A stretch of 47,869 bases of DNA from Bacteroidota bacterium (GTDB lineage Bacteria > Bacteroidota > Bacteroidia > Bacteroidales > FEN-979), in contig VGGL01000008.1 of the NCBI GenBank assembly GCA_016868575.1, forward strand, positions 1 through 47,869. The letters are read 5' to 3'. Below the pieces are notes generated by a model, which made no database searches, was not told the DNA's origin, and was given only the letters and a program-made list of their open reading frames with translations. Of this stretch, positions 16,135-24,302 are shown in pieces. How positions within the stretch are numbered: the stretch's first letter is position 1; each line of letters opens with the position of its first letter. The translations under genes and the position numbers were made by a program.

Positions 16135-16287
16135 AATTAGAAATCAGAAATAAGAAATTAGAAATCAGAGAAATCTGAATTATTACATATCATCTTCAAA
16201 TCTCCTAATCTTCATTGCCACACTGCTTCGCAGTTCGCAATGACAACAATCACTAAATCACTAAATCACCAAATCACCAAATAATAA
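16135..16287. repeat. Repeat-rich spacer with REP-like palindrome and AAATCACC octamers
   Basis: The spacer holds AGAAATTAGAAATCAG-type direct repeats. A REP-like palindrome follows at 16213-16244 (CATTGCCACACTGCTTCGC to GCAATGAC). A run of CACTAAAT/CACCAAAT octamers lies at 16251-16284, ending at the next ATG. Related copies occur at 20218, 23260, 23678 and 32207. Confidence 0.7.
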
Positions 16288-17730
16288 ATGAAACGATTCC
16301 TAACCATTCTAATGGCTGCAGTGTTGATCGTTCCGTCTTTTGGCCAGAAGGCGGAGAAGGGCCGGACGCGGGAGGTGATCATCCTCCACGTGAACGACAT
16401 GCACGCCAGGATCGACGACATGCCCAAGCTGGCTTACCTGACCGATAGTCTCCGGAAACTGCACCGGTTTGTATTCCTTGTATCTGCCGGAGATAACTTC
16501 ACCGGGAACCCGGTTGTGGATATGGTTGCCGACAAGGGTTTTCCGATGATCGACCTGATGAACCGCTGCGGGTTTGATGTGAGCGCTGTCGGTAATCATG
16601 AGTTCGACCTGGGTCAGGAGATGTTGAACAGGCGGTTTAAACAGGCGAGGTTCCCTTTCATCTCAGCCAACATCGACAGCCGGGAAACGGTGTTAAAACA
16701 GCCCAGGCCAATCAAAGTACTGAAAGCCGGTTGCGGCAACCGCCTCGCACTGCTGGGAATCATCCAGCGCGGAGATAATGGCCTTCCCGACTCACATCCC
16801 GACAAACTGAAAGGGATCATCTTCACCGATGGACTGCAAAAGGCCAAAGAATTTGATTGGTTAAAAGAAGAATATGGTAATTTCATTGCCCTGACCCACC
16901 TGGGTATCGAGACCGATACGATCCTGGCCAGGGTGGTTCCTGACATTGACCTCATTATGGGCGGACACTCCCACACACTCATGGATCCTCCAATCATGGT
17001 TGGTGATGTGATGATTACCCAGGCAGGCTATGGGCTCCGCTATATTGGCAAGACGACGCTCCAGATGAGGAAAGGGAAGGTTTTGGCAAAAAAAGATGAG
17101 ATCATCGTGGTGAAATACCTGAAAAAAGCTGACCCGAAGGTGCAAAAACTGGTTGACCAATACAATGACAACCCGGAATTCAAGGAGGTGTTGGCCACGG
17201 CGGAAACCGCTTTCAGCAATGAGGAGGAGTTGGGATGCATGATGACAGATGCGCTGACCACTCAACTCAAGGTCGACTTTGCCTTTCAAAATGTCGGCGG
17301 GATCCGGATCAAATCCCTGCCGGCTGGAAATATCACACTCCAAGACGTCTACCGCATCGATCCTTTCGGGAACCAGGTGGTGGTATACACGATGAACGCC
17401 GCTCAGGTTGCGGGTTTGATCTGCAACGCCTACAACCGGCTCAAAGAGCATGACCTGATGGTCTCCGGCATGACCTACACCATCAAGACCGGTCAGGATG
17501 GCTCATGTGCAGAAGTCTGGATGAAAGATATGATGGGAAAACCACTTGATCAGCAACGAACCTACACCGTTGCCATGAACAGCTACATGGCAGCAACCTA
17601 TAAGTTCGACTCACAGGATAAAGGAAAGACACTGGATAGTAATTGCTCTGATCAACTGATCCAATTCCTGAAAGCGAAAAAATCGGTGAATTACTCCGGC
17701 TGCAGCAGGATAGCGGTCTCGAAGCCGTGA
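16288..17730 (+). CDS. Secreted 5'-nucleotidase/metallophosphatase (UshA family)
   Basis: A 480-residue protein with a signal peptide (MKRFLTILMAAVLIVPSFGQ). The N-terminal calcineurin-like metallophosphatase has LHVNDMHAR (D37, H39), SAGDNFTGN, GNHEFDLG and GGHSHT. The C-terminal 5'-nucleotidase domain has NVGGIR, DPFGNQVVVYTM and a substrate-site NSYMA segment. It should dephosphorylate nucleotides in the periplasm to recover nucleosides and phosphate. It stands alone between repeat spacers and looks intact. Confidence 0.9.
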   Translation: MKRFLTILMAAVLIVPSFGQKAEKGRTREVIILHVNDMHARIDDMPKLAYLTDSLRKLHRFVFLVSAGDNFTGNPVVDMVADKGFPMIDLMNRCGFDVSAVGNHEFDLGQEMLNRRFKQARFPFISANIDSRETVLKQPRPIKVLKAGCGNRLALLGIIQRGDNGLPDSHPDKLKGIIFTDGLQKAKEFDWLKEEYGNFIALTHLGIETDTILARVVPDIDLIMGGHSHTLMDPPIMVGDVMITQAGYGLRYIGKTTLQMRKGKVLAKKDEIIVVKYLKKADPKVQKLVDQYNDNPEFKEVLATAETAFSNEEELGCMMTDALTTQLKVDFAFQNVGGIRIKSLPAGNITLQDVYRIDPFGNQVVVYTMNAAQVAGLICNAYNRLKEHDLMVSGMTYTIKTGQDGSCAEVWMKDMMGKPLDQQRTYTVAMNSYMAATYKFDSQDKGKTLDSNCSDQLIQFLKAKKSVNYSGCSRIAVSKP

Positions 17731-17775
17731 CAGAAATTAATTTAAAGAAATAGTACATTTTCTCTATTCTTATTG

Positions 17776-17783
17776 TATCTTTG
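17776..17783 (+). promoter_or_regulatory. -7 promoter element of the T9SS protein gene at 17805
   Basis: TATCTTTG matches TAnnTTTG exactly and ends 21 bp before the ATG. The upstream T-rich segment has no clean TTG at -33. Confidence 0.5.
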
Positions 17784-17804
17784 CAATAACCATCTCTTAC
17801 TTCA

Positions 17805-19301
17805 ATGAATACCATACGTTCTTTCTTCTATGAGTATGTTGGTTTAACATATTCAAGTTACAAAAGGAAAAAGGTAGTCTTTATTCTGCTGTTTCTTTTT
17901 CTGCTGTATAATATCCCGGTTTTTACTCAAAACTGGGCGCCACTAAACCATACAGATAAGTTCAATTACCTGGCTGATGATTCAACTTATATAACCAATT
18001 CAATTGGGGTCGATTCCATAAAAATGGAGAATGGTGATTCAGTATTTTACCTGAACCGTATCGTGACGGATTGTGATACGTGCGCATTCTCCGATTGGAA
18101 GCTATACAATCAGCCACAGTTTCTGCAACGCAGAATAATCCGGCAAGATGAAGGTGTTTATGCCCTGAATGATCCGTGGAATCTACGATTGTTTACAAAA
18201 GCGACATTAAATTGGCCCTGGATTTTTGATTCAACAGTCAATATGACAGCTCAGATTATTCAGAAATACCAGGCGATCATTTTGGGAGAGATTGATTCTA
18301 TCAGCTCAATAAAGTTATCAAATGGCGATACGATCAGAATATCAAAGAACCATGGTGTTATTCAATGGCCATTATTTCTGGGCAATAAGGATTTTCACCT
18401 CGCTGGTATTCAAGGTCGTGACATCGGTATATTAATTCCAATGTTTAAGGATATATATAATTTCCAGGTAAATGATGTGTTTCAGTATGAAGGTTGGTCA
18501 TGGGGGCTTGATCCCGGAGGAGGACCTGTTTCTGCTGAATGGTTTATCAAATATACTGTTTTACAGAAAGATTCCTTGCCTGGTATCTATCAATATGAAG
18601 TGACCAAAGTTGGATTTTTCAGATATACCAATGCACCACCGAATACACAGTATTACAATAATATCGAGACACTTGAATTCATCGATTCATTGAACCATTC
18701 CTGTAATTATTTTCAGAATGAGTTGGTTGACAATCCTTTAGAAGATACATATGAGACGAATTTCGGGATCATGAGAGTTTACCCGGACACAGGTATAGTC
18801 ATATCAAAGAAAATCGGAAGCGAACAGTATTTCAATGAAAATTCTCTATATGCTCAACTTAATGAAGAGGTTCTTGTTCCCTGTTGTGTACTTGATTTTT
18901 TAAAGAAGTATTCGAATACACTTGGTATGGTTCATTATTCATGTTCCGTGGGCGAGTTTGGCTATGGGGAAAAACTGATCGGTTATGTAAAAAAAGGAGA
19001 CACGACAGGAATTGTTTACGATGATGATTGGCTTCTTGGCATTGACAGGCCAGAAAAGCGCCTTAAGGGTGTTTCTATATTTCCCAATCCCGCAGCGGAT
19101 AGGATAACCGTTGAGATCCAGAGACAGGAATGTAACGCTTGTGAGATGAATATTCTTTCTATGGATGGAAGATTAGAAACTTCATTGAGATTCTCCCACA
19201 ACCGTTTTGTTGTTGATATTTCAAAATTACCTGAAGGGGTTCATATGATCAGGATAACTTGTGCTGATCAAGTCTTCACGGAAAAGCTGATTGTTTTTTG
19301 A
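17805..19301 (+). CDS. Secreted protein with T9SS type A sorting domain
   Basis: A 498-residue protein of unknown function. A hydrophobic segment (KVVFILLFLFLLYNIPVFTQ, about 24-43) serves as signal peptide after an unusually long 23-residue charged N-region. The body has no enzyme motif I recognise; CDTC and CNAC pairs are present. The last 80 residues are a T9SS C-terminal domain: VSIFPNPAADRITVEI, LSMDGRLETSLRF, LPEGVHMIRI and a short basic tail. It should be exported and anchored or released by the type IX system. Confidence 0.85.
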   Translation: MNTIRSFFYEYVGLTYSSYKRKKVVFILLFLFLLYNIPVFTQNWAPLNHTDKFNYLADDSTYITNSIGVDSIKMENGDSVFYLNRIVTDCDTCAFSDWKLYNQPQFLQRRIIRQDEGVYALNDPWNLRLFTKATLNWPWIFDSTVNMTAQIIQKYQAIILGEIDSISSIKLSNGDTIRISKNHGVIQWPLFLGNKDFHLAGIQGRDIGILIPMFKDIYNFQVNDVFQYEGWSWGLDPGGGPVSAEWFIKYTVLQKDSLPGIYQYEVTKVGFFRYTNAPPNTQYYNNIETLEFIDSLNHSCNYFQNELVDNPLEDTYETNFGIMRVYPDTGIVISKKIGSEQYFNENSLYAQLNEEVLVPCCVLDFLKKYSNTLGMVHYSCSVGEFGYGEKLIGYVKKGDTTGIVYDDDWLLGIDRPEKRLKGVSIFPNPAADRITVEIQRQECNACEMNILSMDGRLETSLRFSHNRFVVDISKLPEGVHMIRITCADQVFTEKLIVF

Positions 19302-19336
19302 GATCGGTGTGAGGGTGTGCGGGCAGGGTGGTGAGG

Positions 19337-20158
19337 TCATTGCTTCTTTGCGGAGTCCTTATAAAAATCCGTGCTCTCAAAGATCTTATCCGCTGATTTG
19401 GCAATGAATCCGGAGTAAAGCCTGCCATTTTTGCCCGGATACCGCAATGCGAACTCATAGTAGCAGGATGGGATATCGAAAATCCCTTCGACAAACTGCA
19501 CAGGGATGATCCCAGCCCGGATGCTTGACTGTTCAAGCAACTCAGCAGGAGTCCCTTTGATCTCGCCACCTGAGTCATTGATCCGAAAACCATTCTCCTT
19601 CAGGAAGGCATTGAGCTTTTGCAGGGTATTGTATTTTTTCAGGAAGTTGACATAGACCGTGAAGTGATTGGCACGGAAACCATAAACATACACCCAGGCT
19701 GCATATTCCGATTCTTCCCGGAGCTTGTTGTAGACATCAAAAGAAGGGAGACCAAACACATTTCCGGAAAAGATCAACTCGTCAGATGTTGCCAGATCGG
19801 CTGGCATTTTCCGGATGGTTTCCCCGATGGTTGTCTGCAGGAAGGGACTGAATTCCCTGGTCAGCAGTTCCGAGATAAAGACCCGGGGCGCTTTTTCGTC
19901 GCCCGGTAATTCGTAATGCTTGGCCCACAGCTTTTTCTCTTCAAAGCGATACTGCCCCTTTTCAACGTAGCCGGCTTTCAGGAAAACCTGTGCCAACCGT
20001 TCAACATTGATGGCCGGGTGGTCAAACGTGCGGAAAGCAATATGGTCATTCACCACCTCCTCCCCGGAGGCTGTCAGTACGTCATAAACCTTCTTGGCCG
20101 CCGGATTCTGGGTGATGTAATCGTCCCACAGACGGGTAAAAATATTCGTTGGGTTCAT
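19337..20158 (-). CDS. DUF1338 protein (2-oxoadipate dioxygenase/decarboxylase family)
   Basis: A 273-residue VOC-fold protein. The metal triad of the family fits H39 (NDHIAFRTF), H165 (RANHFTVYV) and E235 (CYYEFALRY). A related enzyme, HglS, converts 2-oxoadipate to 2-hydroxyglutarate with oxygen in lysine catabolism; whether this short version from an apparently anaerobic organism does the same is open. It is monocistronic, converges with the T9SS gene, and is followed upstream by a repeat spacer. Confidence 0.85.
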   Translation of the reverse strand: MNPTNIFTRLWDDYITQNPAAKKVYDVLTASGEEVVNDHIAFRTFDHPAINVERLAQVFLKAGYVEKGQYRFEEKKLWAKHYELPGDEKAPRVFISELLTREFSPFLQTTIGETIRKMPADLATSDELIFSGNVFGLPSFDVYNKLREESEYAAWVYVYGFRANHFTVYVNFLKKYNTLQKLNAFLKENGFRINDSGGEIKGTPAELLEQSSIRAGIIPVQFVEGIFDIPSCYYEFALRYPGKNGRLYSGFIAKSADKIFESTDFYKDSAKKQ

Positions 20159-20370
20159 ATTTTAAAATTAGGAGATTTGAAAATTTGAAGATTTGAAGAT
20201 GTTTATATGCTTATCACCATTGCCACGTCGCTTCTCCCTCACTTCGTTCGGGATAAAGCTCCTCGCAACAAGTTTCACCATTTCACCATTTCACCATTTC
20301 ACCATTTATAAATAGTCACAAAGTCACTTCAACTGATCTCTGACTCTGATCTCTGACTCTGATCTCGTTG
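20159..20370. repeat. Repeat-rich spacer between DUF1338 and lplA
   Basis: It contains GAAAATTTGAAGATTTGAAG repeats, a REP-like element at 20218-20269 (TTGCCACGTCGCTTC to CTCGCAAC), four tandem TTTCACCAT units at 20273-20308 and CTGATCTCTGACT repeats at 20335-20366. No gene is seen. Confidence 0.65.
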
Positions 20371-21354
20371 TCAAAAGAATCCTTTGATCAGCTCTTCTGC
20401 CGTACAATTCTTGATATAATCGTCGATATTGAATGTCTTGAGTTTGTCGATGATAGTCTGTTCGGTGTGAGGAACATTTGTGAGGGCTTTTTCAAGATCG
20501 TCTGTATCAAGCCGGCCAAAGAAGTCGCCAAAGATGCGAATGCTTGTAATGGTCCCATTCTGTACAAAGAGATTCACCTCGATAGTCCCACTGGAAGTTG
20601 TTCTGATGATCTTCCGCAGGTTGTATTTAGGGGAGTAGCCGAAATTCCATTCCCAGGTACCGTATTTGGTTCGAACGAGTGATTCAATGTTTCCATGATC
20701 TTCCTGCGTCAGGTCGTAATATTGGGCATCGGGAAATTTTTCCAGGATGTGGTCATTGATCATTTTGGCAAAATCGAGGACCCCCATCGGTTCTTTGAGG
20801 TGTCCTGAAATATTTGTCACCCGCGAAGGCACCGACTTCACGGCTTTATCTGAAAACTTTAACGGATTCACCTTCAATGCCCGGCTGAGGTCAGCCATTT
20901 TTGACGAAAAGAGCAGGGTACCATGGTGAAGCACCCTGTTTTTCCACACGCTTTCAGCATTGCCGGAAAACTTCTTCCCCTCGATGGTGAGGTCGTTACG
21001 TCCTTCAAACCTGGCTTCAATACCTAGTTTCTGCAGAACTTCGAGGATCGGCAGGGTATATTTCCTGAAATCTACCAATCCTTCGCCGCTACCTGTCTCG
21101 ATAAAGGTGAAATTCAAATTCCCGAGATCATGAAACACCGCTCCACCTCCTGAAAGCCTTCTGACAACCTTGATGTTGTTGGCTTTGATATAGTCCACAT
21201 TGATCTCAGCCAGGGTATTCTGATGTTTACCGACAATGATGCTGGGATCATTCCGCCACAGCATGAAGCAGTCATCCGTAAAATGTTTCAGGAAATATTC
21301 TTCTGCAGCGAGATTGAAATATGGATCAGTACTATTCCTGGATATTATCAGCAT
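20371..21354 (-). CDS. lplA: Lipoate-protein ligase
   Basis: A 327-residue LplA-family ligase that attaches free lipoate to E2 or GcvH proteins through lipoyl-AMP. It shows DPYFNLAAEEYFL, WRNDPSIIVGKHQN, the signature VVRRLSGGGAVFHDLGNLNFTF, NDLTIEGKKFSGNA and HHGTLLF. A C-terminal accessory domain follows. The length is that of the full bacterial enzyme. The neighbours are metabolically unrelated. Confidence 0.95.
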   Translation of the reverse strand: MLIISRNSTDPYFNLAAEEYFLKHFTDDCFMLWRNDPSIIVGKHQNTLAEINVDYIKANNIKVVRRLSGGGAVFHDLGNLNFTFIETGSGEGLVDFRKYTLPILEVLQKLGIEARFEGRNDLTIEGKKFSGNAESVWKNRVLHHGTLLFSSKMADLSRALKVNPLKFSDKAVKSVPSRVTNISGHLKEPMGVLDFAKMINDHILEKFPDAQYYDLTQEDHGNIESLVRTKYGTWEWNFGYSPKYNLRKIIRTTSSGTIEVNLFVQNGTITSIRIFGDFFGRLDTDDLEKALTNVPHTEQTIIDKLKTFNIDDYIKNCTAEELIKGFF

Positions 21355-21400
21355 AATGCTTGGTGTAACAAATTAATAATTAATAATTTATAATTATTAA
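21355..21400. repeat. AT-rich palindrome between lplA and leuCD
   Basis: TTAATAATTAATAATT and its near-complement AATTATTAATTA flank TAT (about 21370-21402). It can fold into an A/T-only hairpin, possibly a terminator for leuCD on the minus strand. Confidence 0.4.
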
Positions 21401-23215
21401 TTACCCTAGCAGTCCCCCCTTCTTATATATTTCCAACTGTGCTGAATAGAACTTGTTAACCTGCGTCTTCTTGTTATTTTTCAGATTGACGAGTTCGCCG
21501 GTAGTGAAATCGACACTAATCTGGTCGCCGTGTTTGATTTCGGCTTCCTGAAGGGTGGCTGGATCGAAAGTTAGAATGGGCATTGCCGCATTGATGGCGT
21601 TGCGCTCGTAGATAGCTCCGTACGATTCGGCGAGGATACAGGAGATGCCGAGGGCGAGGAAGCAGTCGACGGCTTGCTGGCGTGAGCTGCCGGCGCCGAA
21701 GTTTTTCCCGGTAATGACAATATCACCGGCTTTGGCTTTTTTGGCAAAATCCTCGAATCCTTTGAGGTTGTCGAAGGTATACTGTCCCATCTCCTTGATA
21801 TCGGTGATGGTCAGGTAGCGGTTGTGGAAGATCATATCGGTGTCGATGTCGTCTTTGGGAATGATCCAGACGTGGCCTTGAATGAAGGTTGGATGCTGGA
21901 TGTTGGAAGTTTGAGGTTGGAGGTTGGAAGTTGGAGGTTGGAGGTTGGGTGTTGGTTTAAAGATAACAGGTTCGGGTGGGATATCATCCGGAGTGGTGAT
22001 GTATCCGGCGACAGCCGATGCAGCAACCGTTGCAGGAGAAGCAAGGTAAACAAAACCTTTACCTTGTTTTCCTTCGAAGTTCCGGTTGCCTGTGCTGATG
22101 GTCACTTCACCAGGCCCGTTTTGCCCAACCTGTCCGGCAGCACAGCCTGCACAGCCGGAATTGGACACCATCGCGCCTGCATCTTTAAATATCTGAATCA
22201 ATCCTTCTGCCAGCGCCTGATTCCAAATCTCATCCGTAGCAGGAACGATCTTGAGAACCACTCCGGGAGCCACCTTTTTCCCTTTCAGAATAGTAGCTGC
22301 CTGCCGGAGGTCTTCCATCCGGCCATTGGTGCAACTACCGATAAAGGCACTGTCGATCTTGGTCTTTTTAACCGAATCAACCGAGGCATCATCATGCGGG
22401 TGCCCGGGTTTGGCCACCATTGGAACGAAAGCAGATAGATCAATATCGAAGGATTTCTCATACACGGCGTCGTTATCAGCAGTGATCGGTTGATAGGCTT
22501 TACCGGTCTTCTTTTTCAGCTTATCAAGGATGGCCTGCGTGGGAGGGAAGAACAGGATGATGGCGCCCATTTCAGTACCCATTGAGGAGACGGTGATGCG
22601 TTCGTCAAGCGTCAGTCGATCAACTTCTTCTCCATAGAACTCTACCGAATAGCCCAACAGTTTATTGGCACCGAAGATGCTCAACAGGTTCAGGGCGATA
22701 TCCTTGGCAGTCACATTAGCCGGTCGTTTCCCGTTCAAATTGATTCTGACTGAAGGAGGTGCTTTGAACCAGACTTTCCCATTGGCCCAGGCCGCTGCAA
22801 TATCCTGATCACCCATCCCTTGTCCAAAGGAACCGATGGCGCCGAGGATATTGGCATGAGAGTCGGTGGAAACGAAGGTACTTCCCGGATACGCCAGCCC
22901 TTTGTCGATGGCCAGGTGGGTTCCGATGCCGGCATCCACGTCATAAATCCGGATGTTGTTGTTGCGGGCAAACTGGCGACAATACTGCTGGTTCGCTGCA
23001 TATTTCTGATCCGACCCTCCCGGGTTGCAGTCAAACGTGAAGAAGGTCTTCGAAGGATCATGTACCTGCAATCCGTTATCTAACAGGTTCTTGACTACAT
23101 TGGCTCCGCCGAAATCCCTGGCAACACGTGCGTCGATAAGTACATCCACGATGTCGTTAGGCTTCACAACAGCCTGATCAGAGTGGGCAGCGATGATTTT
23201 TTCGATGATGTTCAT
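21401..23215 (-). CDS. Fused LeuC-LeuD type aconitase-family dehydratase
   Basis: A 604-residue fusion. The large-subunit part (1 to about 420) carries [4Fe-4S] ligands C295 (GSCTNG), C355 and C358 (SGCAGC) and the VSTDSHANILGAIGSFGQGMGD block. The small-subunit swivel domain (about 447-604) has IPKDDIDTDMIFHNRYLT and NFGAGSSRQQAV. Residues 421-446 are a low-complexity linker of PNLQPPTS/NLQPQTS type encoded by an imperfect DNA repeat. It probably isomerises isopropylmalate, methylmalate, homocitrate or citrate; the fusion and a nearby decarboxylating dehydrogenase suggest they act in sequence, but the substrate is undecided. Confidence 0.88.
   Translation of the reverse strand: MNIIEKIIAAHSDQAVVKPNDIVDVLIDARVARDFGGANVVKNLLDNGLQVHDPSKTFFTFDCNPGGSDQKYAANQQYCRQFARNNNIRIYDVDAGIGTHLAIDKGLAYPGSTFVSTDSHANILGAIGSFGQGMGDQDIAAAWANGKVWFKAPPSVRINLNGKRPANVTAKDIALNLLSIFGANKLLGYSVEFYGEEVDRLTLDERITVSSMGTEMGAIILFFPPTQAILDKLKKKTGKAYQPITADNDAVYEKSFDIDLSAFVPMVAKPGHPHDDASVDSVKKTKIDSAFIGSCTNGRMEDLRQAATILKGKKVAPGVVLKIVPATDEIWNQALAEGLIQIFKDAGAMVSNSGCAGCAAGQVGQNGPGEVTISTGNRNFEGKQGKGFVYLASPATVAASAVAGYITTPDDIPPEPVIFKPTPNLQPPTSNLQPQTSNIQHPTFIQGHVWIIPKDDIDTDMIFHNRYLTITDIKEMGQYTFDNLKGFEDFAKKAKAGDIVITGKNFGAGSSRQQAVDCFLALGISCILAESYGAIYERNAINAAMPILTFDPATLQEAEIKHGDQISVDFTTGELVNLKNNKKTQVNKFYSAQLEIYKKGGLLG
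21888..21957. repeat. Intragenic GGTTGGAAGTTGGA-type repeat encoding the fusion linker
   Basis: About ten imperfect 7-nt units (GGTTGGA, AGTTGGA, GGATGTT and similar) lie inside the leuCD frame, between the two catalytic modules. They resemble the low-complexity repeats of the intergenic spacers in this window. Confidence 0.75.
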
Positions 23216-23296
23216 TTGGAAATTTGGTGATTGGGTGATTTATTGATTGGGTAATTATTGTCATTTCGAGCTGCAAAGCAGTGTGGAAAGGGTGAT
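23216..23296. repeat. GGTGATTT repeats and REP-like element upstream of leuCD
   Basis: TTTGGTGATTGGGTGATTTATTGATTGGG is followed by a REP-like copy at 23260-23288 (GTCATTTCGAGCTGCAAAGC to GTGTGG), which matches the 16213 element in the opposite orientation. Confidence 0.6.
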
Positions 23297-23680
23297 TTAC
23301 TGATTTGGAAATAGTTTATTCCTCATTGTTTTTCTGGAGGAAGCAACGATTGCAAGGATTTCATTGGCTTCTCTCAGTAATGGTAGAACTTCTTGCTCAT
23401 TGACCAGGTTGGCTTCGTGAATGATTTCAAGCCAAAAGACGCTTTCATCTGCTTCCTCTACTACGATACTAAGTTTTGAGAAAAACTCAGTATTTGACCT
23501 TGCGCGGCAAGCAGCTCGATAATTTGCTGCAGTTGATGCAACAGACCTTATCAATTGCTTGAGGATTATTTGGGATTCAGGAGATTTGGGAAGGGACTTG
23601 GAAAACGCAATGATTCGGATTGTAAAAAGCTTGGTTCTTTGCCTAAATTTTTCCGATAATTCCGAGCTATTCATATTCAA
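23297..23680 (-). CDS. Four-helix bundle protein (23S rRNA IVP-like family)
   Basis: A 127-residue all-helical protein with the family pattern LRSVASTAANYRAACRARSNTEFFSKLSIVVEEADESVFWLEI. These proteins are related to those encoded in intervening sequences of 23S rRNA genes and are very common as free-standing genes in Bacteroidota; their role is unknown. It is bounded on both sides by octamer/REP repeats, consistent with movement as a small cassette. Confidence 0.88.
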   Translation of the reverse strand: MNMNSSELSEKFRQRTKLFTIRIIAFSKSLPKSPESQIILKQLIRSVASTAANYRAACRARSNTEFFSKLSIVVEEADESVFWLEIIHEANLVNEQEVLPLLREANEILAIVASSRKTMRNKLFPNQ

Positions 23681-23741
23681 TCACTAAATCACTAAATCAC
23701 TAAATCACCCAATCACCAAATCACCAGCTCACCAACTCACC
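23678..23741. repeat. Tandem CACTAAAT/CACCAACT octamers
   Basis: About eight degenerate 8-9 nt units (TCACTAAA, TCACCAAA, CTCACCAA) run from the start of the four-helix gene to the stop of the HD gene. The same motif family is at 16251-16284 and 32281-32302. Confidence 0.7.
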
Positions 23742-23743
23742 AG

Positions 23744-24292
23744 CTACTTCAACCTGTCACGGAACGGCTCGAACGTCATAAAGTCGGCGTGGTGAACGAT
23801 GAAGGCTTCGGTGGTTCGTTTGATCATATCTCCTTCGCCGGCATGGGCGGCAATGATGTGGCAAACTTCAGCAGGAACGCCGCATTGTTCTGCCAGTGAA
23901 ACGCCGGAGAACGGATGGCGCAGGTATTTGCCATATTTTCCCTGCACCGATTTTCCGTCTTTCATCTCGTATTCAAGCAGTTTGCCAACATCGGCGAGGA
24001 TTGCACCGGCAATGACCACATCCATATTTACCGGCAGCTCATTTTTGAGGAACTCATTCATCTTTTCGCCACACAACTTAGCAAGGTGGACAACCAGTCT
24101 TTTATGTGCCATGAAACTGACCTTCAGGTCAGGCCCGGCAAGCAAGGTAAAGGGGATGGTTTCAAGGTCTTCGGGGGTCAATACACTCTTAGAGAGAGCC
24201 AATTCCCAGGTTGCGGCAACCTGTTCCCTGAGTGAATCATCATTTATCCATTCAAGTTCTTCTTTCCAAAGTTTATAAGCTTTCTTCTTCAT
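23744..24292 (-). CDS. HD-domain protein
   Basis: A 182-residue helical protein of the HD phosphohydrolase fold. Motifs in order: MAHKRLVVHLAKL (H63, H69), AGAILADVGKLLEYE, KYLRHPFSGVSLAE (H126), HIIAAHAGEGD (H145, H150) and FIVHHADF (H167, H168, D170). The paired His-Asp of the fold is Ala100-Asp101 here, so one standard metal ligand is replaced while others remain. It starts 10 bp after the stop of the TPR gene and may be co-transcribed with it, but its base composition is closer to the metabolic genes. No substrate can be assigned. Confidence 0.75.
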   Translation of the reverse strand: MKKKAYKLWKEELEWINDDSLREQVAATWELALSKSVLTPEDLETIPFTLLAGPDLKVSFMAHKRLVVHLAKLCGEKMNEFLKNELPVNMDVVIAGAILADVGKLLEYEMKDGKSVQGKYGKYLRHPFSGVSLAEQCGVPAEVCHIIAAHAGEGDMIKRTTEAFIVHHADFMTFEPFRDRLK

Positions 24293-24302
24293 TGTTATTT
24301 AA

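Noticed and set aside
16251-16284. Possible CRISPR array from repeated CACTAAAT units
   Set aside because: Units are only 8-9 nt and contiguous, without spacers, and no cas genes are present.
23297-23680. Remnant of a 23S rRNA gene intervening sequence
   Set aside because: No rRNA sequence surrounds it; the protein family is commonly free-standing.
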